A program made the translations under genes and the position numbers. 64,000 nt of DNA, taken from an uncultured Sphingomonadaceae bacterium (lineage in GTDB: Bacteria; Pseudomonadota; Alphaproteobacteria; Sphingomonadales; Sphingomonadaceae). Below, piece by piece: positions 7,697 to 15,820 of the stretch. Each line of letters starts with the position of its first letter. Positions within the stretch are counted from its first letter, which is position 1. The notes beneath the pieces were generated by a model. That model was not told the DNA's origin and did no database searches. It saw nothing but the letters and a program-made list of their open reading frames with translations. The DNA is taken from contig CANMFX010000001.1 of the NCBI GenBank assembly GCA_947497315.1, positions 1,178,001-1,242,000 of the forward strand. The letters are read 5' to 3'.

Positions 7697-9238
7697 CTAA
7701 AAGCGAAAGGGTATCCGGGCGACGATACTGACATCCGGGGCATCTTCAGTCACACCGAACTGGAAACCCAGATTCAGTGACTGTTTTTGGCTAAGCCGAT
7801 AGGACATTCCAAAATTCAGTGCCCCCACCTGAATGTCGTTGCTCTCCTGCAGCGTGTCGCCGAGCTGGCTCTTGGTAGAGAAAATATAGTTGTGGCGATA
7901 GCCTAGCGAAAAGGAAAAACGCGGGTTGAGCGCAAAACCAAAACCAACGCTGGCGTTAATCGCGTCACCGGGATCGACCTTGCCGACAAATACATCGCCA
8001 ACGACCCGGTCGATATTGCGTTCGATATTCCATAAATAACCGGTGCCGCCATAGATTACGACGGGGTCAGAAGGCAGCAAAAAGCTAATGCTTGGCTGCA
8101 CACCCCAAAAGCCCGACCCGGTGGCAAGTCCGGTTGCAACACCAAATTCGTCAAACGGAATCTCGTAGGGACTGGTGCCTGTGTCGGTTTTGACACGCAG
8201 GCCAGCAACCCAAATAGGATTTTGTGGCTTGGGCCGGTTGAGCTGATAACGCAGAGAAATTTCCGCGTCGCCTATTCCGGTTTCCTCCAAACCGACTTCT
8301 CGGGTAATCTGTTCTTCGCGTTGCTGGACGACCTGAATTCTGTCCTTGCGATAGAGCAGGGGAACGCGGCCCTCAATTTCGAGCCGGTTGGTCAAACCAT
8401 AGCGCATGGCAAAGGTTCCTATAACGGTATCGCGGTCCGCGTCGCTGGCTTCAATCGCGCCGATCTGGATGCCAGGAATAAGCTCAATGCCTCGGAAAAC
8501 CAGCCGATTGGTTGATGAACGCGTATATTCGATTGAGGGATCCAGAACGAACTGGCCGCGCGGTGTGAGCACGCCTTGGCCTTCCGGCACAGCCTCAACT
8601 TTTTGCTCGATATTATTGGCGGCCGGTGGTGCCTCGCCAACGGGGCCTTCTGGCATGGTCAGTTCGTCATCCGGGGTCGTCCCGATCTGTACCGCAGCCG
8701 TTTCCACCTGGCTTCGCTGAATGCCAGCGCCGCGCATTTGCGACAGGGCAAAAGGCGTTTCCACCGGCGCTGCTGCACGTACCAGTTGATTGTGCAACTC
8801 GAGCTGCTTGATCTTGTCATTTTGTGACTGGATGAGTGCATTCTGGCTCGCGATCAGTTGCTTCTGTTCCGCCAATTCTGATTGAATGGCCTGCAAGGCA
8901 GCGGTGATATTTGTGGTGTCCTGTGCCATTTGTGACTTCTGGGGAGCAGGCTGCGATTTTTGAGGAACTGGTTGGGGCTTTGCCTCGACGGCCGCTAGTT
9001 TGACGGTTGGTTTCTTCGGCTCGGCGGCTTGTTGAACCGCGGGCGATTGAACCTCGCGTAGCCGCGCAATGATGCGGGCGGTTTCCGCTTCCGCTTCTGC
9101 AGCGGTCAACCTCGGCTCCTGGCTTATGTGATCTGGTCCGGGGGTCTCGGAGGTCGTTGCCATTGCCGATCCTCCGGCAAAAGTGGCAACGGGAAAGGCG
9201 ATAATAGCTTTAAAGGGGGTGAAGCGATTGCTGGTCAT
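7697..9238 (-). CDS. FapF-like outer-membrane protein: coiled coil plus beta-barrel
   Basis: The protein is 513 residues from ATG 9238, chosen for GGAG 7 bases upstream and a signal peptide (residues 1-27, S-A-M-A); a longer frame opens at 9301. Residues about 40-105 are Ala/Pro/Lys/Gln-rich, and 110-153 form a heptad-like coiled coil (L-Q-A-I-Q-S-E-L-A-E-Q and onward). After a linker a barrel domain starts near 223 with G-V-L-T-P-R-G-Q-F-V-L-D-P-S and ends in I-P-F-R-F, with the terminal Phe expected of outer-membrane barrels. This coiled-coil/linker/barrel plan, and the LTPRG start of the barrel, match FapF, the trimeric pore that exports Fap amyloid. Its placement opposite a FapD-like peptidase operon supports that role. 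Homologues are sometimes labelled just transporter. Confidence 0.75.
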   Translation of the reverse strand: MTSNRFTPFKAIIAFPVATFAGGSAMATTSETPGPDHISQEPRLTAAEAEAETARIIARLREVQSPAVQQAAEPKKPTVKLAAVEAKPQPVPQKSQPAPQKSQMAQDTTNITAALQAIQSELAEQKQLIASQNALIQSQNDKIKQLELHNQLVRAAAPVETPFALSQMRGAGIQRSQVETAAVQIGTTPDDELTMPEGPVGEAPPAANNIEQKVEAVPEGQGVLTPRGQFVLDPSIEYTRSSTNRLVFRGIELIPGIQIGAIEASDADRDTVIGTFAMRYGLTNRLEIEGRVPLLYRKDRIQVVQQREEQITREVGLEETGIGDAEISLRYQLNRPKPQNPIWVAGLRVKTDTGTSPYEIPFDEFGVATGLATGSGFWGVQPSISFLLPSDPVVIYGGTGYLWNIERNIDRVVGDVFVGKVDPGDAINASVGFGFALNPRFSFSLGYRHNYIFSTKSQLGDTLQESNDIQVGALNFGMSYRLSQKQSLNLGFQFGVTEDAPDVSIVARIPFRF

Positions 9239-9273
9239 GATGTTTCTCCGGACATGTTTGCGCACGTCAAATT

Positions 9274-9990
9274 TTAAGCGGCGGACAACTCGCCGAGGCA
9301 AAGGTCAGCTGCGGGATGGATATCGGCAGCCGGTTCTGTGGTCAGGCTGTCCTGATACTCGCCTGCTAGGCGGCACAGCCCCGCATTATCTGTGATGATG
9401 ACAGAATCCCGGCCGTTGATCTTGATCAGACCACGGCGCGCCAGGTCGGTAAAAGTCCGGCTGACGGTATGAACCGTGAGGCCTAGGAAGTCGGCTATGT
9501 CGCTTCTCGACATCGGAACAAATATGTTGGGATCATCGTTTGCCTGCTGTTTCAGGCACAGCAGGAAGGCCGCCAGCTTTTCGGTTGCAGTGCGGTGCCC
9601 CATTATGAACAGGTAACGCTGAGCTGTCGACATTGCGCGAAACAATATCGAAACAGCCTCGTCCAGTTGTGGCTTTGGCGTCGAATCCTGGGTGATGTCT
9701 CCGACCCGGTAACACCGGACGATAACATCGGTTACTGCCTCTGCCGCCGTGCCATAAGTGCCGTAATCGGCTCCGAACACGTCACCACTAAAGAAAAAGC
9801 CGGTTAAATGCCGGTGGCCATCCATATGGAATCGGCATGTACGAACGGTGCCCTGCACCACCTCATACCAGCGGGTAGCTTTCTGTCCTTCGTCAAAGAT
9901 TAGTTGCCCTGCGCGAAACCGCAAAGTGGTCGAGCGCAAGTTTGAATGAAGCCCCTTCATCATAGCGGGGGCGGATAGTAGCGATTGCAT
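9274..9990 (-). CDS. Crp/Fnr-family transcriptional regulator
   Basis: A 238-residue regulator: an N-terminal cyclic-nucleotide-binding-like beta roll (about 20-135, with R-F-R-A-G-Q-L-I-F-D-E-G), a dimerisation helix containing T-A-T-E-K-L-A-A-F-L, and a winged helix with S-R-S-D-I-A-D-F-L-G-L-T-V-H-T-V-S-R (about 170-188). The Cys cluster that holds the Fe-S centre in FNR is missing, so it resembles FixK-type members whose signal is not evident. It ends 35 bases before the FapF-like gene on the same strand, and the two are probably co-transcribed. It is the best candidate for local control of the cluster (inference). Confidence 0.88.
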   Translation of the reverse strand: MQSLLSAPAMMKGLHSNLRSTTLRFRAGQLIFDEGQKATRWYEVVQGTVRTCRFHMDGHRHLTGFFFSGDVFGADYGTYGTAAEAVTDVIVRCYRVGDITQDSTPKPQLDEAVSILFRAMSTAQRYLFIMGHRTATEKLAAFLLCLKQQANDDPNIFVPMSRSDIADFLGLTVHTVSRTFTDLARRGLIKINGRDSVIITDNAGLCRLAGEYQDSLTTEPAADIHPAADLCLGELSAA

Positions 9991-10044
9991 CCGTGCTGTC
10001 TCCTCTGGACCCTCAGCACGACCCTTTTCGTTTGTTCCGCACCC

Positions 10045-10060
10045 ATATTCTTTAGAATAT
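10045..10060. promoter_or_regulatory. Palindromic operator-like site upstream of the Crp/Fnr gene
   Basis: ATATTCT (10045-10051) and AGAATAT (10054-10060) are perfect inverted copies around TT. The site lies 55 bases upstream of the start of the regulator gene on the minus strand, where an autoregulatory operator would be expected. It does not match the FNR/FixK consensus TTGAT-N4-ATCAA, so the binding protein is unknown. Confidence 0.4.
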
Positions 10061-10186
10061 TGAGCACGGCCTCAGATGCGACCTTCTGTTGTTTTGTGGC
10101 GATTATGTACGGCAAAAGTACCGAAATGGTCTATCCAGCGATTCGCGTGTTTTGAATCCCAAGCGAATCTGCGTGCTGGTTTTTAC

Positions 10187-10216
10187 TAGGTAATTTTACC
10201 TATGGAATTTCCATAG
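10187..10216. promoter_or_regulatory. Two abutting palindromes in the Crp/Fnr-LuxR intergenic region
   Basis: TAGGTAA (10187-10193) pairs with TTACCTA (10196-10202). Overlapping it, CTATGGAA (10200-10207) pairs with TTCCATAG (10209-10216) around a single T. They sit in an unusually A+T-rich stretch of the 534-base region 9991-10524, which separates two divergent regulator genes and holds no gene I can support. Dimeric repressor or activator binding is plausible; the owner is unknown. Confidence 0.45.
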
Positions 10217-10524
10217 CATGTAAATTACTGTAAATTCAAATAGTTGGCATGGACGTTTTTGTCCTATCGCGATTCTATGGTATGAGAGTAAAAGATTAAC
10301 CATCGCAGGGCAGCAATGATCCAGCGATTTAAAATTTGCGACGATTTGTTGGGGAGGGAACCACCAACAGTCTAATTGGTCGGTCCGTTGAGACCGTACT
10401 ATGTTGCGAGCACCGCTCAGCTGCAGCGACCGATGTCGCTCGCGGTATGGCGGCCGAGACAAATGGGGGCATTTGTTGATCGGCGAGCTTCACGGCTCGT
10501 TCGACATTGTAGAAGGTAGTCCTC

Positions 10525-10824
10525 GTGATGTTACAGCAAAAGAGTTTGACCAACGGTCCGGTACTCACGCTGAGAGAGCATGAGATATTGGAGTTTATTG
10601 CGCAGGGGCTTTCGACCAAGGAAGTGGCGCAACATATCGATATTGCGCCGCGTACGGTGGATCGACATGTGGAGAATGTGCGGCTGAAGTTAAGAGCAAA
10701 AAATCGCACGCACATGGTGGCTTGTGCCGTGATGGAAGGTCTTTTGCAGGTCAAGGTGGACAGGGAAGAGCATTCCTCTCCCAGCGCGTTCCCGCAGATG
10801 GATATGTCAGAACATGATGATTAA
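10525..10824 (+). CDS. Small LuxR-type HTH transcriptional regulator
   Basis: A 99-residue protein that is essentially a stand-alone LuxR/GerE DNA-binding domain: L-T-L-R-E-H-E-I-L-E-F-I-A-Q-G-L-S-T-K-E-V-A, then the recognition helix A-P-R-T-V-D-R-H-V-E-N-V-R-L-K-L (about residues 15-60). There is no receiver or ligand-binding domain, so its input must come from expression level or a partner. GTG at 525 and ATG at 528 are adjacent starts, with AGAAGG 8 and 11 bases upstream. It lies divergent from the Crp/Fnr gene. The acidic C-terminal tail is not conserved in type. Confidence 0.85.
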   Translation: MMLQQKSLTNGPVLTLREHEILEFIAQGLSTKEVAQHIDIAPRTVDRHVENVRLKLRAKNRTHMVACAVMEGLLQVKVDREEHSSPSAFPQMDMSEHDD

Positions 10825-10925
10825 GGTCTTTTGGAACGATATCATCGTCTGATTACATGACGCCCTTCAAATTTTTCCCAAATTCAGAATTGTTGTTTTA
10901 CCCTGCCGTGCTGTAGGCAGGTGTC

Positions 10926-13900
10926 ATGCGTTTGGATTTTAAAGATATATTGCAACCCGAGCTGACGGACATTAATCGTCTGCCGCCGCGGGCGTCCTTT
11001 ACGCCCTTCACTACGGGTGAAGAGGCACTTCAGCAGAATTCGCCGTCTTCTTTATGCCGTTCACTGGACGGGGAATGGGAATTCCTGTTGGCGGATCGGC
11101 CCGGTGATGCGCCGGCAGGATGGGAAGATCCGTCCTATGATGCCGACGGCTGGCGCTCCATCGTGGTGCCGGGTAGCTGGACGTGCCAGGGTACCAGCGA
11201 TCTGCCGCAATATACCAATGTGCAGATGCCCTTTCCCTGTAAAGCCGCACCCGAGGTGCCGGACGAGAACCCAACGGGCCTCTATCGTACGTCCTTTGAT
11301 TCGCCTGTGGACTGGAAAAACCGGCAAACAATCCTGCATGTCGGGGGTTTTGAAAGTGTTGCCTTGCTCTGGTGCAATGGTAAATTTGTCGGAATGGGTA
11401 AGGATTCCCGGTTGCCGAGCGAGTTTGATCTGTCACCTCATCTGGTCGAAGGGTCCAATCTTGTCGCGATTATGGTGATCAAATGGTCCGATGCTACATG
11501 GATCGAAGATCAGGACCACTGGTATCATGGTGGGCTTCATCGCTCCGTATATCTCGAATCGCGCGGCGCTACCCATATTGCCGATTTGAGCGTGACCGCT
11601 GATTTTGATCCTGAAACGGGTTCCGGCAAACTGCACCATATAGTCAAAATCGATGGTGCGTCCGCAGGATGGAAAGTGCGCGGCCAGCTATTGGGACCAG
11701 ATGACAGTCTGATTGCCAAACTGGATGATAGTCCGGTGATCCAGTTTCCCGATGGCAGTGTGTTCGAGCAATATACCGCCGCCTATAGTTTTGTTGATAA
11801 CCGGGCGGAATTGAACGCGGAAATAGAGGATGTTCAGCCTTGGTCATCCGAAACGCCCGTGCTCTATAAGCTGATCACTGAGCTGGTGGATGACAAAGGT
11901 GACGTAACCGAAGCGAATGTTACATCCATTGGCTTCCGCAGGATCGAGGTCAAGGATCGCCAGCTCCTGATCAATGGCAAACCGATAGTCATCATTGGCG
12001 TTAACCGGCATGATCATCATCCGGAAACAGGCAAGACATCGACCGTTGCGGAGATGCGGGAAGAACTGCTGTTGATGCGTCGGCATAACATCAATGCCAT
12101 CCGCACGGCTCATTATCCCAATGATCATCGCTTGCTTGATCTGTGCGATGAGCTGGGATTCTATGTCATTGATGAAGCCAACGTGGAATGCCACGCCCGC
12201 TGGCAGGCGGTATCCAACGACCTGCGATACCAAAAAGCGATTGTCGAACGAGTGATGCGAATGGTCTACCGGGACCGCAACCACGCAAGCGTCATTGGTT
12301 GGTCTTTGGGCAATGAATCCGGTCTTGGTCCAGCACATGATGCGGCCGCTGCCATGGTCCGGCGGATCGATGACACTCGCTTTCTGCACTATGAAGGTGC
12401 GATATTTAATCGGTTCCAGACCCTTATGGGGGATCCAACGGAAAGCTCTCGCAATGCGCCTGATATGCGCGAACGGATGACGACCGATTTGATTTGTCCA
12501 ATGTATCCTTCCATCGACTTCATTGTTGGTTGGGCACGCTGGGCAGAGGAAACCAAACTGGATGACCGGCCGATGATCCTGTGCGAGTTTTCCCATGCTA
12601 TGGGTAACTCCAACGGCTCCATTGCGGATTATGTTGATGCTTTTTTTGCTGAACCAGCTCTTGGCGGAGGTTTTGTGTGGGAATGGCGTGATCATGGATT
12701 TGCGATGACCGATGATGAGGGCCGGTTCTTCTGGGCCTATGGTGGGCATTTTGGCGATGACCCTAATGATGTGAACTTCTGTTGCGATGGCTTGGTCGGC
12801 CCGGATTTGACGCCGCATCCCGGGCTGCGCGAATATCAATGGGCTGCACGACCGGTTTGCGGGGAATGGACCGGGCCGGGGGAAGTGCGTTTCACCAATC
12901 GCCGGGCCTTCACCGGAACAGATGACCTTGAATTGACATGGACACTCCAGAAAAACGGGGTGGCCGTGGAAAGTGGTACGCTTCAACCTGATATTGCCGC
13001 AGGGCAAAGCGCTATTGTCGCGATTGATCACAACGTACCAACTGATAACGACGAATGGCATTTATTGACGCAATGGGCTTTGCGGAGAGCGACGCCCTGG
13101 GCGAAAGCAGGTCATATGGTCGCATGGGACCAGTTTGACCTGACCGCGAAACAGCATTCGGCTGCGCCTACGGAACAGGACTTTCGCTTGGCAGGATCAC
13201 AACCAGTGACAGGCAATATTTCGACCGGGCCGTTCAAACTGGATTTTGATGAAGAAGGTCGGATCGCATCTGTGGATGTGAATGGCCAGCGGATGGTTGA
13301 TGGCGATATCACCGCCACACTCTGGCGTGCACCGATGGACAATGACGGCGGCAAGATCGGCTGGCGTGAGGAACGCCCCAGCAAACGGATGGAATGGGTG
13401 AACCATGGTCTGGACAAGCTCAAGATCAAAGCTGCGCCGGCGCAATTTGTCGAACAGGACGGCAGGACGTTACTCGATTTCGAACGATCTTTGATAGGCA
13501 CCAACGGTGAGCAGGCGACGCACAGGTCACGCTGGACACTGGACGCCAATGGTGCGCGGATTGATGAAGAAATTATCGTGCCGGAGGCGTGGACTGATCT
13601 GCCCAGAATTGGCATCCGGTTTACGGTTCCGGCGGGGCTGGAAGAACTGACATGGCTGGGTCTGGGTCCGGACGAGTCCTATCCTGATCGCATAGGTGCC
13701 CAAACTGTTGGTCTCTGGACTTCGACCGTGACAGACCAATATCATCCTTACGTCCTGCCACAGGAACATGGCGCGCATGAACAGACCCGGTCGTTCACCC
13801 TGAAAGATGAAGCAGGACGGGGTTTTGAAATTGGGCTGCCTAATCTCAGTTTTTCGGCCCGGCACCACCATGATGCGGATATCAGCAAGGCGACGACGAT

Positions 13901-14051
13901 TGCCGATGTGGTCCGGCGAGCCAGTGTCGAAGTGCATATCAGTGCGGCCATGCGCGGGGTTGGCACAGGCGCCTGCGGGCCCGATGCCCTGCCAGCTTAT
14001 CGTGTTGGCCCGGGCAAATATACCTTTCACTGGTTTATCAGACCGCTTTGA
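10926..14051 (+). CDS. lacZ: Beta-galactosidase, GH2 LacZ type
   Basis: A 1041-residue protein of the usual length for E. coli-type LacZ. It has the N-terminal sugar-binding/jelly-roll domain (R-S-L-D-G-E-W-E-F near 46), immunoglobulin-like domains, the TIM barrel, and the C-terminal small-chain domain. The acid/base Glu464 is in S-L-G-N-E-S-G-L-G, and the nucleophile Glu554 is in I-L-C-E-F-S-H-A-M-G-N-S. R-H-D-H-H-P precedes the barrel. There is no signal peptide, so it acts in the cytoplasm on imported beta-galactosides. No sugar permease or LacI regulator is next to it; the neighbour downstream is a beta-lactamase-fold hydrolase 30 bases away, possibly co-transcribed. Confidence 0.95.
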   Translation: MRLDFKDILQPELTDINRLPPRASFTPFTTGEEALQQNSPSSLCRSLDGEWEFLLADRPGDAPAGWEDPSYDADGWRSIVVPGSWTCQGTSDLPQYTNVQMPFPCKAAPEVPDENPTGLYRTSFDSPVDWKNRQTILHVGGFESVALLWCNGKFVGMGKDSRLPSEFDLSPHLVEGSNLVAIMVIKWSDATWIEDQDHWYHGGLHRSVYLESRGATHIADLSVTADFDPETGSGKLHHIVKIDGASAGWKVRGQLLGPDDSLIAKLDDSPVIQFPDGSVFEQYTAAYSFVDNRAELNAEIEDVQPWSSETPVLYKLITELVDDKGDVTEANVTSIGFRRIEVKDRQLLINGKPIVIIGVNRHDHHPETGKTSTVAEMREELLLMRRHNINAIRTAHYPNDHRLLDLCDELGFYVIDEANVECHARWQAVSNDLRYQKAIVERVMRMVYRDRNHASVIGWSLGNESGLGPAHDAAAAMVRRIDDTRFLHYEGAIFNRFQTLMGDPTESSRNAPDMRERMTTDLICPMYPSIDFIVGWARWAEETKLDDRPMILCEFSHAMGNSNGSIADYVDAFFAEPALGGGFVWEWRDHGFAMTDDEGRFFWAYGGHFGDDPNDVNFCCDGLVGPDLTPHPGLREYQWAARPVCGEWTGPGEVRFTNRRAFTGTDDLELTWTLQKNGVAVESGTLQPDIAAGQSAIVAIDHNVPTDNDEWHLLTQWALRRATPWAKAGHMVAWDQFDLTAKQHSAAPTEQDFRLAGSQPVTGNISTGPFKLDFDEEGRIASVDVNGQRMVDGDITATLWRAPMDNDGGKIGWREERPSKRMEWVNHGLDKLKIKAAPAQFVEQDGRTLLDFERSLIGTNGEQATHRSRWTLDANGARIDEEIIVPEAWTDLPRIGIRFTVPAGLEELTWLGLGPDESYPDRIGAQTVGLWTSTVTDQYHPYVLPQEHGAHEQTRSFTLKDEAGRGFEIGLPNLSFSARHHHDADISKATTIADVVRRASVEVHISAAMRGVGTGACGPDALPAYRVGPGKYTFHWFIRPL

Positions 14052-14081
14052 CATTTTTTCGATTTCAGGAGCCTTTTTCAC

Positions 14082-15266
14082 ATGACAGCAAATATTGACG
14101 GTACGACCTCAGCGAAATTCGCGAGTATCAAAGATGAATTTGCCCGTAATTTTGCTGAACGTGGAGAGGTTGGTGCATCCGTCTGTATCAGTGTGAACGG
14201 CGAAACGGTCGTTGATCTTTGGGGCGGTATTGCTGATCCGGCAACCGATACACCCTGGGAAAGGGATACGATTTCGATTGTTTTTTCCTGTACCAAGGCT
14301 GCGACAGCGTTATGCGCGCACATATTGGCGGATCGCGGTTTGCTGAAATTGCACGCGCCGGTATCGGAATATTGGCCGGAATTTGCCAAAAACGGTAAAG
14401 AGACAACGACCGTGCAAATGATGCTCAATCACGAAAGTGCGGTCCCGGCCTTTCGCGACCCGGTGAAGCCGGGCGGCTTTCTGGACTGGGACTATATGAT
14501 CAAACGCCTTGAAGATGAGGAGGCGTTCTGGGAGCCGGGCACCCGCAATGGCTATCATATGGTCAATTTCGGCTGGACGGTTGGCGAGCTTGTCCGCCGC
14601 GTATCGGGTAAATCTCTGGGCCAGTTTTTTCAGGATGAAGTTGCGGGGCCGTTGGGAGCAGATTTTTGGATCGGACTACCTGAAGACGTGTCTCGTCCGA
14701 TCGCACCGATTATTGTCGCTACGCCGGACCCGAAAGCGGAGCTCAGCCCTTTTACGAAAAAGCTCCTGACTGATCCCAATTCCATACAGGCGTTGTCGTT
14801 TCTCAATAATGGCGGTTGGAACCAGAATGACCCGGAGGCGCATAAAGCCGAAATTGGAGGGGCGGGCGGTCTCGCAAACGCACGCGGTCAGGTGGCTATG
14901 TATGAACCACTGGCGCTGGGTGGTTCGCATAAAGGGGTGACTTTGGTATCGCCAGAGCGGCTGGCATCGATGGCGCAGGTCTCAACGGCAACACAGATTG
15001 ATGCCACCTTGCTCGCGCCGACCCGCTTTGCCTCGGGTTTCATGAAATCGATGGACAATCGGGCCTATCCGGGCGGTGACCAGATGTCCGCTGTGCTCGG
15101 CAATGCTGCCTTTGGCCATGTCGGTGCCGGCGGTTCGATCGGCTTTGCCGATCCGGACTATGGTCTGGCCTTCAGCTATACAATGAACCAGATGGGTATG
15201 GGGCTTCTGCTCAATGATCGCGGTCAAAGCTTGATAGATGAAACCTACAGGCTTTTGCGTGCTTAA
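14082..15266 (+). CDS. Serine hydrolase, beta-lactamase/esterase fold
   Basis: A 394-residue member of the class C beta-lactamase-related family (EstB/PBP-like esterases). The S-x-x-K motif is S-C-T-K (about residues 68-71) in V-F-S-C-T-K-A, a Tyr-containing motif is in G-Y-H-M-V-N-F-G-W (about 151), and G-H-V-G-A-G-G-S (about 344-351) replaces KTG. There is no signal peptide. Such cytosolic members usually hydrolyse esters rather than beta-lactams. AGGAG 10 bases before the ATG supports the start, and the gap to lacZ is 30 bases. Confidence 0.88.
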   Translation: MTANIDGTTSAKFASIKDEFARNFAERGEVGASVCISVNGETVVDLWGGIADPATDTPWERDTISIVFSCTKAATALCAHILADRGLLKLHAPVSEYWPEFAKNGKETTTVQMMLNHESAVPAFRDPVKPGGFLDWDYMIKRLEDEEAFWEPGTRNGYHMVNFGWTVGELVRRVSGKSLGQFFQDEVAGPLGADFWIGLPEDVSRPIAPIIVATPDPKAELSPFTKKLLTDPNSIQALSFLNNGGWNQNDPEAHKAEIGGAGGLANARGQVAMYEPLALGGSHKGVTLVSPERLASMAQVSTATQIDATLLAPTRFASGFMKSMDNRAYPGGDQMSAVLGNAAFGHVGAGGSIGFADPDYGLAFSYTMNQMGMGLLLNDRGQSLIDETYRLLRA

Positions 15267-15268
15267 GC

Positions 15269-15730
15269 CTAGGCGCGTTTGTCAGTCGGGGAACCCAGAC
15301 AGATATGCGAGGTAATACTGCTGACCTGCGGCAGCGTTCCCAGCACGTCGGCGTGAAAGGCCTTATATGCAGCGAGGTCGGATACTTCGACGCGCAACAG
15401 ATATTCAACGGATCCCGTGATATTGTGGCACTCTCGAACCTCTGAAGCCTTGGCGACCGCTCGCTCGAAAGCCTGCGCATCTTTCTTCAAATGTTCGGAC
15501 AGCCCGACCATCACAAAAATCGTTATGGCGGCACCACGAACGACAGGATCAATAACCGCGCGATAGCCCCTGATCAGACCGGTGCGTTCCAATTCCTGCA
15601 CCCGCCGCAAACAGGCGGATGCGGACAGCCCCACTTTTTGAGCCAGGTCAGTGTTACTGATTCGTCCATCTCGTTCCAGTTGGTGCAATATATTGCGGCT
15701 AATGGCATCTAAATCCGTCATATGTTGCAT
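15269..15730 (-). CDS. Lrp/AsnC-family transcriptional regulator
   Basis: A 153-residue protein: an N-terminal winged helix (L-D-A-I-S-R-N-I-L-H-Q-L-E-R-D-G-R-I-S then L-A-Q-K-V-G-L-S-A-S-A-C-L-R-R) and a C-terminal RAM effector-binding domain (about 70-150). Start sites at 15730 and 15721 are both in frame and neither has a good ribosome-binding site. It is divergent from the indoleamine dioxygenase gene with a 90-base gap, the classic arrangement for an Lrp-type regulator of an amino-acid catabolic gene. Tryptophan or kynurenine as ligand is inference. Its stop is 2 bases from the convergent hydrolase gene. Confidence 0.9.
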   Translation of the reverse strand: MQHMTDLDAISRNILHQLERDGRISNTDLAQKVGLSASACLRRVQELERTGLIRGYRAVIDPVVRGAAITIFVMVGLSEHLKKDAQAFERAVAKASEVRECHNITGSVEYLLRVEVSDLAAYKAFHADVLGTLPQVSSITSHICLGSPTDKRA

Positions 15731-15820
15731 GTGATGGAGTTTTGGTGGTCACAAGGCAAGCACATTGCGGCTCTAATAAGATAATATTGTGCATTCTAAT
15801 GTTGTTACACGGAGTACAGT

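Noticed and set aside
7586-7780. 64-codon frame overlapping the end of the FapF-like gene
   Set aside because: It runs across the convergent gene's end, has no ribosome site, and part of it is the inverted repeat at 7586-7615.
11844-13061. 405-codon open frame on the minus strand inside lacZ
   Set aside because: It is fully antisense to a well-supported LacZ gene including both catalytic Glu regions, has no recognisable domain and no ribosome site.
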